Of a stretch of 64,000 nucleotides of DNA, positions 34,501 to 47,886 are shown one piece after another. A model generated the notes under the pieces. It was given only the letters and a program-made list of their open reading frames with translations, was not told the DNA's origin and did not search any database. Source of the stretch: Anodontia alba (taxonomy: Eukaryota > Mollusca > Bivalvia > Lucinida > Lucinidae); the NCBI GenBank assembly GCA_964016985.1, contig OZ024823.1, forward strand, positions 40,644,264 through 40,708,263, written 5' to 3'. The position numbers and the translations under genes were made by a program. Position 1 is the stretch's first letter. Each line of letters opens with the position of its first letter.

Positions 34501-37500
34501 CAAAGAATTATCTTGTCAGAAAAAAGGTGTTCCTTTACTGATTCCTTTAATTGCAGCAGTAGATTCAAGATTCAGTATAGTGTGAAATGTGTGGGGGACT
34601 TGAAATTAATTCTCACACTGATTTTTAAAACTTCTGCTGTAATTAATTAATTACAATGTCATGAATTAATAACAAGTCTTTGTTTTGCATATCGAATGTT
34701 GAAGACACAAAAATAGAACACTTTACATGGAAACGAAAGTTCTGAAAAGTGCTGTATAAGCCAATAAATATAATGTTATTAATGTATATATACTGTAAGA
34801 GAATAACGTAACAATATTCATTTGTACCCTGATAAATGCGGGGTAAGTTTCTTACACAGCAGGTTTTACTGTTTAAGGGAGCTAACTGCAACTGACTTAA
34901 AAGGGAGTTTGCTGCAATTGCTTTACTAGTCGGGTCTATGTGAAATGGAATGGGGAACAGCATTTTTTTATGAATCGTGCCAATTAAAAAGAGGGAGCAT
35001 GCTTATACAATAAGCGGTTAACCAGTACATTGCACACCCTTCCGCAAGAAACTTGTAACTGCCAATCTGTGGAAGGCGTGAATGACCGTAGCAAATAGAT
35101 GTGTTTCATGATAAATCGCTACAATCTGTAGGGATGGAATGCGCGATCCGGACCATCGGAGACTAATGTGTCCGCCTCCGAGGCATTATTCGTGTGTTGT
35201 TTTTTTTTTTAGTTTTTTTTTTTTTTTTTCGGGACAACGTTCGTTGATCGCCAAATAAAATTAAGGCTCATAAGAAGGTACCGAAACATGCTTAATTAAA
35301 GTCGGCGCTGTCAAAGTGTACTTACCGCTTTAATAAGCCGAATCGATTAATGACAATGATTATTTCTCATGTAAATTTGTTTTCCATCTTTGTGTTTGAC
35401 ATAGGGTTCCACGTGATTACATTCTGGGTAAATTTCCGTGACGTAGGTGATGCCACTTTGACATTAATTCCTGATTGGTAGTTTCGGCAGAGCGTCATGA
35501 ATATTGAAGACGAAAGGCGTGGAAAGTGGGCAGTGCTACTGTCAAACTGCGCATCACGGCACGTGACCTTCTATCCCTTTCATCAAGTTCAGGTTAATTT
35601 GATCAACTACCGTTTTCTGATTGATAATTGAGTTGTTAATTGGCGAATTATACAATCAAGGAAGATGCCATAGACACGCACAACAATTATATGGCTCAGT
35701 AGCGGGTAATTCAGGCGATATTTTTTTCGCAACTTGTTTTCGCCAATTTATGATGTTTTTGCCAAATTTTATTTTTCTGCGCAAATGGCGACAATGGCAA
35801 TCGGTAACGCGAACCCTGAGATACATCGTCAGGATGGGGGAAAGAAGTGCTTAGATTTTGGTGACCTTGACCTTATTTTCAAGGTCACCACATTATAAAT
35901 ACTCAAAAAGGAGCCTTGTTAATGAAGTAAAAAGATTGTGTACACAATATCTCTTTAACCAATGGCTGGAAATAGACCGAACTAGTACAGATACATCATA
36001 AGAATGGGGCAAAGAAGTGATTAGATTTTGGTGACCTTGACCTTATTTTCAAGGTCACTACACTATAAATACTCAAAAAAGTGAGCCTTGTTAATGCAGT
36101 AAAAAGTTTGTGTGCACATTATCTCTTTTTAACCAATGGCTGGAATTTGACCAAACTAGCACAGATACATCATCAGGATGGGGGAAAGAAGTGATTATAT
36201 TTTGATGACCTTGACCTTATTTTCAAGGTCACTACATTATAAACACTCAAAAAGTGAGCCTTGTTAATGCAGTAAAAAGTTTGTGTGCACACTATCTCTT
36301 TAACCAGTTGCTGGTTTTATTAGATTTTGGTGACCTTGACTTTATTACCAAGGTCACGCCGGCACTTTGAAACTTAAATTTTGTTAGAAAAAGCTTTTAT
36401 GCTTTATGCGGGAGTGGGGTGTGGGGGGGGGGGGGGGGGGGGGAGGGGGAGGGGTATTGAATAAGCGCTGCTTATTCACAGTTTTCATTTGCAGCTATTT
36501 TTATACTTTTATAACCCGCCACATGATAGTGGCAGGGTATTATGATTTCATATTGGTCATTTGTGTGTCCATCCGTTGGTCTGTCTGTCGTACTTCCGTC
36601 TGTATTTTCGTTTCTAGACGATAATGAGTGAATGTGAATGGATTTTCCCTAAACTTGGTATGTGCATTGATATTGTGGAGATCTGATTTGGGATTGATAA
36701 TGGGCAAATTTCGTCAATATTGATAGTGTTCAGCCCTCGACATGTCTGATTTTAAGTTTCTGGATGATAGCTTGAGTAAATATCAACAGATTTTAACCAA
36801 ACTTGGTATGTGCATTGCTAATGTGGAGATCTGGTTTGGGAACACTATTGAGCAAATTTTGTCAATTTTTGACAGAGTAATCTGCCCGTGATAGGTCCAT
36901 GTTTTCGTTTTTAGGACAATAACTTGAGTAAACGTCAATGGATTTTCACCAAACTTGGTGTATGCATTGATATTGTGGAGATCTAGTTTGGGATTGCTAA
37001 TGGGCAAATTTCTTCAATTTTTGACAGTTAAGAGGGTCATTTGGAAAGTCCTGAAACTCGCACGATATTTCCGAGCTACGTGCACGGATTTTCATAAATA
37101 GCACATGCACGGAAAGCTACATCTTCCCTCTTGAACATGGTATATAAAATTCACATGCAGATGCAAACTCACATGTATAAATTCGAGGTGTGTCATGCAA
37201 GGGTTTTACTATTGACCAATTTTTAGATAAATTCAGCAGTTATGGCTCTCGAGGAGCAAAGGGCTTACATCAACATTCGTACATTATTAGGGGCTACACC
37301 AACGGATATTAAAGCCGATCTAGACACTGTTTATGGAAGTCAAGCTGCGTCATATATCACAATTACAAGATGGTTCTTGCGATTTAAGCAGGGTAGGGAG
37401 TCCCTTGAAGATGACCCCCGTTCAGGATGTCCCTTGTCAGCGTTCAGTGAAGATGACGTCACTGCCGTCAAACGTCTGCTAGATGAGGACGCTCGTTATA

Positions 37501-40500
37501 CAGTGGATGAGATTTCTGAGTCATTGAGCATTAATTCGTCGCCGGTGTTTATGATTTTGAAACAAAGATTAGGACTATGCAAGATATGTGCGTGTTGGGT
37601 ACCCAACCGCTTAAGCCAAGCTGAAAAGGACAGGCGAGTGAAAATTGCTTCGGAATTATTACAAATATACGATGGATGTGATGATAAACGTTTGTGTGAA
37701 ATCGTAACAGGTGATGAAACATGGATATCATTCTTTGAACCTGAAGAGAGGGAGAATAACAAAGTTTGGATTGGAGAAAACGGGGCTAGGCCCCAAATTG
37801 CCCTTAGATCCAGGTCTGTTAAATGTGTTTTATACGCATTATTCTTTGACGCAAGAGGAATTGTGGCCAGAATTCCAGTTCCTGAACACAAGACTGTCAC
37901 TGGTATCTACTACGCTGAACAAGTTCTACCTGTTGTTGTTAACCACTATATGGCAATGCGTCCACGAAGGGGGTGCGGGGCCTAAAGCTTCTCCACGACA
38001 ACGCCCCAGCCCACTGCTCAGCCGTGGTGCAGGACTATTTGAAAACACAAGGATTTAAAACTTTACCACATCCTGCGTACTGTCCAGATCTGGCACCATG
38101 TGACTTCTGGTTGAACCCTGCCTTAGTGGACACAAATTCGAAACCCGCACAGCTGTCAGAAGAGCGTTATTTCAATGCACAGACAGTATACCTAAATGTG
38201 ACTATAAAAGCGCACTCAAAAACTGGATTAAACGCTTGAAAAAATGTGTAGAGGTCAAAGGTGAATACTTTGAGGGGCTGGACTAGTCGAATTTGGAATG
38301 GTGAGTGTAGCGGCCATAACGCGCCACAAGTTTTGGGACTTTCCAAATGTCCCTTGTATCTGCCCACAACACATTTATATTTACATTTCAGGACAATAAC
38401 TTGGGTAAATTTCAGTGGATTTTCACCAAACATAATATGTTTGGGATTGCTAGTGAGTACATTTTGTCACTATTGACAGAGTTATCTCTCCAGGACATGA
38501 CAATGGCGGTTTATTATCCTTTCATGCTTTCATTACTATGGAAAAATAATGAAAATGTTAGAATTTTTTAAAACCAATGACTAGAATAAAAGTTTATGTG
38601 CATAAGTAGTTACAATAAATGGTTTGCATTAAATCATGCTAAAAGTTTGAAAATTTACTACTTCCATTTAAAGTGCCAGGCAAAAAAACGACTTTCCAAA
38701 AGATGTCGAAACCAGAGTAAATATAAGGATAAAATCTATCCATACTTGTCCTAAATACACCACAACCTATTTGTAACACTGTTGTTGGGGTCCATAGCAT
38801 AAACCGTGTTAGTTAAACAATCCTGTTATATCCAAACAAAACTGTATAGATTATATTGAAAAATGACCGTTTATGGTCATTTTTCAATATAATTTATACA
38901 TTTTTGGGATCCGTCTTTGAACCATGTTATATTCAAAACAGTGATATAACGAACCATGTTATAATACGGAAGTTGTAGTGTAAAAAAAAAAAAATCATTT
39001 GACTACCCGATGGTTTGTCTTAAAAGTATTGTTCATATGGCAAATAGGGCAGACCCTGAAGTAAATAGTGAAGGCCAAGGTCAGACTGGTTCTGATTGAG
39101 CAGTTTGATTTGGATCTACCTGACTTGCTCAGGTACATGTATGTTTAACTAAATATCAAGGGTAAATATGGTATGTTTATTTCTAAGTCTTATCTTTCAT
39201 TATTTTCAGGACCAACAAATTGTGTACAGACTTATCTGAGTTTAAGATGGGAAATGATAACTCCTTCTTAACAAAGTTAACCAAGACTATCTTCCAGAAA
39301 TATCTTGACAACTACATTAAGTAAGATTTTTTTTTTTATCCATTATAACCAATTTTTATACGAGTAAATAAGGGAGAACTATTGTACCTCCTAGAAAACT
39401 GCATGTCTTCCTATTTGTTTTAAACCAAAAAGGTCAATAAAAATGGTATGGAGTGAGGTCTGAAACTTGACCAAAACTTCTTTTTAAAAATAGTGAAAAA
39501 AAAACAACAACAGTTTTTATTCTTGAGTGAGATGATACGGGTCAGGGCCTCGGGAAAACCGGAAAAATAGCCGGTCTGGACCGAAATTAAGAATTCTGGA
39601 CCGATTTCAAACACCCCAAAACGCTAATAAATCGGTCCAACAGGTTTGTGCCTTGAACCCCATTTTTCCCAAACCAACCAATTTTCACGAATCAATGATG
39701 TCTAAAAAATCACAAACGGTCAAGTCTTCCCAAACTGACAACGTCCTTGTACCTTTTAAATGCGATATTATGGTAGTTAAAAGGCTCTAAACGGTCATTT
39801 GACATGTATATTGGAGAGACAGCTGAATAATGGCAACCTACCCGCAGCACAAATTAATGTTTTAAATTATCCAAACATTGTCAAAAAATCAACACTTCAC
39901 TGTGCGGTAAACAAGCGATTAACACAAATCATCAGTAATGGTAGTATGATAATTAATCCGTTTGTGTGACACGTGTGAATACACTGAGACTGCAAAACAT
40001 CCAGGTGCAGTCGGCGTGTCCAAAAGATCAAAGGTCGCTTTACTGAGAGTGAAAAAAGAATGCACCGCTTGAACGCACCCGTTTTCTTCCTCTTCTTTTT
40101 TGTTTTGATCAACACAGTTTGTCGGTCCCAGATTCGATAAATGAATTCCCAAACCGTGTATGTCCTGATCAGATGTAGCATACAACGGCGTCTGATCTGG
40201 GTATTACTGATTGCTTCTTTTTTTTTTTTTTTTTTTTGTTGTTGTTGATTGCCGTAACACGAGAGTATAATTCAAGGTTGATTTCACGGTAAAAATAAGT
40301 AATGCACCACTTGCGCTAGACAAGATTGGTCAGTGCTTAAAATTTAAGCAGTCTGATCAAATCTTGAAACATTGAAAACTGCAAAACCGCCCGTGGCGCA
40401 GGCCTTTTTTATTAGACCTAATTAGGTCCATGAAAGTCGTTTCGTTCCGTCTCTCCTGTTTCCCGCCGTCTTCGTGCTTATACAAGACGGGAATCAGATA

Positions 40501-43500
40501 TTTATAAATAGTTTAGGAAAACCCTGCGGAGGTGGAAATAACAACAAAACCATTTTTGTTTTTTTTTTTTTCTTTCTTTTTACATACGTGACTGTATTTA
40601 TTGATGACGCCAGCTTTGATCATGCTCGTTATACCTGGACTTCCGTCATATAACGGAGTTAAGGTGTATTATTTAAAAGGAGTTATTGGACTGTCAATTG
40701 TCATTAGTTTTTGTGACAGGTGCTATATACATATTTTTTTTTTTTTTTTTTTTTTTTTTTGGAAATTGGTTTATTCATGACGTCATCGTCATCGGCTGGA
40801 CCGATTCAGATTTCAAAATTTCCAGAGCCCTGATACGGGTGTAACAGACTGTGCACTATGGAATTAATGCACAATAAAACCTTTATGACTTGAACACTGA
40901 TGGCTTGTTTACTATAGCTAATTTGTGTGTACTCATTAGAATTGCCTCATTGAGGTGATTGTTATGAGAACACTCAACATGCCATTATTTTAAGAAGATT
41001 GAAAAGACATTCCTAAATTATTGCCATTTGCCCCCTGATCAGGTGCTGTTTTAACCTTCAGTGGCTCAAATTACACATGTCTTGAACAAATTTACATGGT
41101 CCCAAAGCTGTTCAAGTTGTTGAGGTTCGACTGCATATGTATGAGACCTGCTGCAATTAACATTAATCATATCAGTTCCTTATACATCCATATGAAAAAC
41201 AAACTGTTATACCAGCACATTTGTACAAACTGGTTAAGGTCTCCCTGCTAAAATAAAATGGCAAGTGCAGAGTGCATTTTTGTCGCACTTGTGTTAGCAC
41301 GCAGGTGCGATATAGGCGTGCCGTGACCCGTCCGTTCCTACGTTCGTCCGTTCGCAACAATTGACTTGTGAGCGCAACTCCTACAGTTTTTTGCCAATCG
41401 TTTTGAAACTTCACAGATGTTTTGGCCATGGCGTATAGATGTGCATATTGTTTGCTCATAATTCTCAGATTTTTTTTTCAACTTTTTCCGCTTTGTTAGT
41501 CGTTTTTTTACCTAAAACCCTTATAGTCAGTGGGTGTCTTGTGAGCGCAACTCCTCCTACAGTTTTTGGCCAATCATTTTGAAACTTCACAGATGTTTTG
41601 GCCATGGTGTATAGATGTGCATATTGTTTGCTCATAATTCTCAGCTTTTTTTTTTCAACTTTTTCCGCTTTGTTAACTCGTCAGTTTTTACCTAAACCCC
41701 TAATAGTCAGTGGGTGTCTCGTGAGCGCAACTCCTCCTACAGTTTTTGGCCAATCATTTTGAAACTTCACAGATGTTTTGGCCATGGTGTGTAGATGTGC
41801 ATATTGTTTGCTCATAATTCTCAGATTTTTTTTTCAACTTTTTTCGCTTTGTTAACTTAGTCAGTTTTTACCTAAAACCCTAATAGTCAGTGGGTGTCTC
41901 GTGAGCGCAACTCCTCCTACAGTTTTTGGCCAATCATTTTGAAACTTCACAGATGTTTTGGCCATGGTGTGTAGATGCGCATATTGTTTGCTCATAATTC
42001 TCAGATTTTTTTTTTCAACTTTTTTTGCTTTGTTAACTTAGTCAGTTTTTACCTAAAACCCTAATAGTCAGTGGGTGTCTCGTGAGCGCAACTCCTCCTA
42101 CAGTTTTTGGCCAATCATTTTGAAACTTCACAGATGTTTTGGCCATGGTGTGTAGATGCGCATATTGTTTGCTCATAATTCTCAGATGTTTTTTCAACTT
42201 TTTCAACTTTGTTTAAAACTTAGTCAGTTTTTACCTAAAACCCTTATAGTCAGTGGGTGTCTCGTGAGCACAACTCCTCCTGCAGTTTTAGGCCAATAGT
42301 TTTGAAACTTCACAGATGATTAGGTCAGGGTCTGAAGATTTGCATATTATTTGCACATAAATCTCAGATTTTTTTTTTTTTTCAACTTTTTTCGCTTTGT
42401 TAACTTAGTCAGTTTTTGCCTAAAACCCTTATAGTCAGTGGGTGTTTCGTGAGCGCAACTCCTCCTGCAGTTTTAGGCTAATAGCTTTGAAACTTCACAT
42501 ATGATTAGGACATGGTCTGAAGATGTGCATATTTTTTGCACATTAATCTCAGATTCATTTCAGCAGAGTTAGGGGTCCTTGATTTATCCCCAAAATTGGT
42601 TTCCGCTCAATATCTTGTGAAAGAATTGATGGATTAGGATCATATTTTGCATACATATTGTTGTTAACAATACCTAGCTTGGGATTTCGTCAATTTTCAG
42701 CTGAGTTACTGGCCTTGATTAATGGGTAAAAATGATATCCGCTCAATATCAATATCTTGTGAAATAATGGACAGGTTTAAATAAAATTTTGCAAGCCAAT
42801 ATTCCAAATTTTCTACTTTGTCCATTTTTCTAACCTATCAATTTCTTGAATACTGCAAAATAGATTTTTTTTCAATACAAATAGGAACTTGTATGACTTA
42901 ATCCCCGCAGGTGCGACATCGCTTTCCGCGGATTTCTTGTTTTTATATGAAAATTAGGCTTAATAGTTTATTCGGTTGTTTCCAAAGAAGATTGTGAAAT
43001 GCTGTCAATCTGTATTTTCAAAAGAAAAATCTGAAGAAAAAAATATCTAGAGCTTTTCAGGAAAAAGCACCTGTCAGGACAGGACCTGAACTTCTTTCTA
43101 AAGGTGCCACCCCGGCAATTTTAATTATTTTACCGATATACTAAAATCCGTAAAGGTTTTATAACGTAACTCTCTCAGTCCTGCAGACCAACATATATAC
43201 CTTTGCCATCATAATGAGCCATATCTGGATCTATGCTATTTACCATTTTGTTTTTGATTTTTGAATGACACCCCCCTTTGCAACAGTGGACATATCCAAA
43301 TTCTGAGATAGAAGATTCTACTTCAGAAACTCAGGAGTGAAAGGTCCCCTACCAATAAAACTTTAATAAGTTTCAGGTCCTGCCTGGGGACTTACTTTTT
43401 CCTTCACGGGCTACTGTTGGTACCACTGGGGTTCATAAGATATGAACTGATTCCATTATTCAAAATATTTAATACTCAAATCTATGCAGTTCAGAAAAAA

Positions 43501-46500
43501 ATGTAGGGTGTCTGTTTTACAGTTAGAAAGTTGTTCTAAAATGGTGACTGTAGTCATCGTAGTCATCAACATAAAAATAAATAATATTACAATTTTGTTT
43601 TTCAGTTTTGAGACCAAATACCTCCATGAGCGATGTGGTGCTTTGTTACAGAGATATTATGAAGCCAAAGATCATCAGAAGAAGCAGATACAGTCAGGAG
43701 GGTAAAACTGTTATTGTTAGTTTCTTTGTATGAAAGTATAAGAAGAGCTCTTGCATTAGTCTGGCATTGAGGGCGGGGGTGGTTGGGTGTGGTGAAGGTG
43801 GCTGGTATCTTATGTCACCGGGGCATCCTACTGATATTGGCTTCCAGTTGGGCAAGGCCTGCTACCCTTGTAGGAGGTTAGGGTAGAGGGGAATGTTTTT
43901 TTTCTTCTATTTCTTAACTTTCATTCCTGTTCCTCTTTCTTCCCTGTCCCTCTCTTTCATCTCCTCTACTATCTCTTTTATCTCTTTTCTACCTTTCTCT
44001 GGGAGATGACACAAAATGACCCAAAAGGGTTGACGTGTTGTTAAACCCCAACACAATGAATCTGGCATTGAGGGCCCATAAATTTTAAGGTTTTACAGTA
44101 AAGTGTTTAACCTTAGTCTGCTGAACCCAGATATGCCCTGCCTTTGCAAACAGTATAGGTCCAGATCAGTTGGCTTCTGAAGAAGCCAACTGATCTGGAT
44201 CTGCACTGTTTGTCAAATGAGTATGTGAATTTGTTAACAACCTGAATCAAGTAATCTGATTGGCTCAAAATTAGAAATTGGCCTTTTGGTAGATATTGCT
44301 CCATAGTTTATACAGTATCAACCTTATCCCCTGACTGTGACCTTAAGGTCACAGTCTTAGAATTTTCCTGTTATACTTTTTTATTGTCGTTGCAAGATCC
44401 TTATCTCCTGTTAAAGTTTATGCGAAAGTTTTTGAAAGAAACGGCTACTTTAGAAAACATAAGCTCTAAAGGTCAAAAAAGAAGCATGGTATGTCACAAT
44501 GCGAAATGCACAACACTGAAAACCTTTTTCATTTAATTTCAGTTTATCTGAACTGAGAAGAGACTTGCAGGCCAAGATTGCTGACGTAACCAAGGCAAAC
44601 ATAAATTTTGGAGCAGTAGTAGAAAATTATGGTGGAGAAACATTTTTATCACAAGAAGTTTCAATAAACATCCTGCAGGAAACAAAGCTAGCATTTAAAC
44701 GATGTCATTTGGTAAGTGGATTTTTTTTCTGTTTCTCATATTGTTAGCTTAAGCCTAGTCCTGCTGAACCTGGACATTCCCTTGCAGAGAGGGCAGATCC
44801 AGATCAGTTGGCGTTTGAAGAAACCAACTGATCTGGATCTACACTGTTTGTCATTAAGTATATGAATTTGTATTAACAACCTGAATCAAGTGATCTGATT
44901 GTCTGAAAATTAGAAGCGGGCAAGACATCTTAATTTATTTAAGCATGACAAAGATTAAAATAGTGCTGATTCTATCGTGATCTGATTGGCTGAAAAATAG
45001 AAGGGGGCGAGGCATCTTGATTTATTTAAGCATGACAAGGATTTAAATAGTGCTTATACAAAGAGTAATGAAAAATTTCCTTTTTTGTTATCGCACCTGC
45101 TTGTAGCAGGGTGCGATATAGGCGTCCGATTTTCTGTCCGTCCGTCCGTCCGTCCGTCCGTCCGTCTGTCAACATTTATGTCGATGTTCGACATTTATGT
45201 CAAAGTTAGTATTCTAATCAACTACAAGATTAAACAACCATCAAACCTTGCATGAAACATCTCCCTGACCTCCTGACTTTGTGACATAGGCGTCCGCTTT
45301 TCCGTATGTCTGTCCATTCGTCCGTCCGTCTGTCAACATTTTATGTCGAAGTTCGACATTTATGTCAAAGTTAGTATTTTAATCAACTACAAGACTAAAC
45401 AACCATCAAACCTTGCATGAAACATCTCCCTGGCCTCCTGACTTTGCGACATAGGTGCCCACTTTTCCATTCGTCTTGTCTGTTCGTGCGTCCGTCTGTC
45501 TGTTAACAGTTCTGTTATGTCGAAGTTCGACATTTACGTCAAAGTTAGTATTCTAATCAACTACAATTCTACAACAACCATCATACCTTGCATGACACAT
45601 CTCCCTGACCTCCTGACTTGGCAGGTATGTTGACCCAGTGACCTTGACCTATATTTTGCGCTCCATTGACTTTGACACAATTTATGTTGACGTCCCAGAT
45701 CTTCTCAACTATAAGGCGTACAACTACCAGACCTTGCATAGTGCTTCTCCTAGATGTACTGACTTGGCAGGTACCTTGACCCGGTGACCTTGACCTATAT
45801 TTTGCGCTCCAGTGACTTCGACATATTTTGCGTCGACGTTCGATATCTCCTCAACAATAAGGCCTACAACAATCAAACCTTGCAAAGTGCTTCTCAATGT
45901 ACTGACTTGGCAGATACCTTGACCTGGTGACCTTGACCTATATTTTGGCTGCAGTGACTGACATAATTTACGTCAAGGTTCCAGATCTCCTCAAGTGTAA
46001 GACCTCTAGCCCCCAAACCTTGCATAGTGCTTCTCCTAGATGGACTGACTCGGCAGGTATCTTGACCCAGTGACCTTGACCTATATTTTGCGCTCCAGTG
46101 CCTTTACACATTTTACGTCAACGTTCAATATCTCCTCAACGATAAGGCTAACAACTATCAAACCTTGCATAGTGCTTCTCCTCAGTGTACAGACTCTGCA
46201 GGTACCTTGACTGGGTGACCTTGACCTATATTTCGCACTTTATTGACTTTTACACCTTTTATGTCACCCTTCCATATGTCCTCAACTCTAAGGCCTTCAA
46301 CCACCAAACCTTATATAGCACTTCTTCTCGATGTACTGACTCGGCAGTTACCTTGACCCGGTGACCTTGACCTATATTGTGCACTCCAGTGACTTTGACA
46401 CATTTTATGTTGATGTTCGGTATCTCCTCAAATATAAGACCTACAACCACTAAACCTTGCATAGTGCTTCACCTCATTGCACTGGCTTGGCAGGTACCTT

Positions 46501-47800
46501 GACCCAGTGACCATGACCTATATTTGACACATTTTACGTTGATGTTTGATAACTCCTCAACTATAAGGCCTACAACCACCATACCTTGCATTGTGCTTCT
46601 CCTTGATGTACTGAATTAGCAGGTACCTTGACCCGTGACCTTGACCTATATTTCATGCTCCAGTGACTTTTACACATTTTACGTCAATGTTCCATTATCA
46701 TTGGGCTGTATGATACGAAAAGTCAGTGCTGAAGATATAGCCATTAGAGGGGGGAATGGGACTGGCCTGGAATATATGTGCTCCACTAGGCACTTTGTCT
46801 ACATTTTTTTCAACCCAGTTTTCCAAGTAAGCACTGCTAAGAATGAAATAAACTTACTTAATAACCACATTCTGATTGTGGCTCCTGTGACTTTTGCCCC
46901 AGCAGGTGCGATGACGCCTTCCGCGGAATTCTTGTTGTTGTTTTTCCACCAAAACATAGCTTATGTGTACTACACTGGAACCTCATTATAAGACAGTTCA
47001 TTATAAGATGGTTTTGGATACAAGAGGGTTTAAAGGTGAACCCCAAAGGCATTGTAGCCAAACAAAAATGTATAGATTATATAGAAAAACGATCATTTAT
47101 ACTTTTTTGTTTGGATACAACATGCTTGTTTAGCTAACAGTTTTTGCTTTGGATTTTGTGGAGAAATGAGAAAAAAATTTATGTGGATACCCCCTTTTAT
47201 CTGTAGCTATGCAAGTATTCTGTCCATATGATAATTCTTACATATTTTTTTCAGCTCTCTGGGACTTCAGATGTTGCTAGTAATGCTGTGAAGATTCTGG
47301 ATGTTCTGATCAAGTATCTAGTCAGTGAACACATAGATTATGCCATTGAAATAGGACTTCAAGGTAGAAACTTCTGTATTTGTTGCTGTACTGTGTAGTT
47401 TGTAAATTATTTTTTCATTTATTTATTTTCCAGGAAGTTTGATATATACAGTAAAATTCCACTATTAACCCTTGTCCTGTTGAACCCGGATATACCCTGC
47501 TTTTGCGAACAGTGTAGATCTAGATCAGTTGGCTTCTTCAGAAGCCATTAAGTATGTGAATTTATAGCAACAATCCAGATCAAGAAATCTGACTGGCTGA
47601 AAATTAGAAGTGGGCATGGCAAATTAATTTATTCAGCATGACAAGGGTTAATACCTTTGGGACTGCCTAAAAGTGGTCTTATTAGTTGGGCTGTCGTATT
47701 TTTTGAATATAGAATACTAAGAAAAAAAAAACTATTTGGGATGGACAAAAGCTGCTCTTAATAGCTGAGTGGTCTTAGCTTTGAGTTAGCAGAATTAAAA

Positions 47801-47886
<86 letters not shown>

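Larger units (their letters stand above)
36511..38595. mobile_element. Hairpin-headed satellite cassette d, split by a mariner
   Basis: Head CCCGCCACATGATAGTGGC...GGG, then GTCTGTCTGTCG text. Units of about 150 bp carry GATATTGTGGAGATCTG, GGGATTGCTAATGGGCAAAT and GAGTTATCTGCCC. Same family as 2653-3512. The tail near 38500 reads GACAATGGCGGTTTATTATC. Confidence 0.75.

Noticed and set aside
41172..41459. Reverse-strand 95-residue frame
   Set aside because: Covers the head of cassette e and its first unit; no protein similarity recognised.
46635..46991. 118-residue frame in cassette f
   Set aside because: Composed of satellite unit and cassette tail; no domain and no conserved coding pattern between units.
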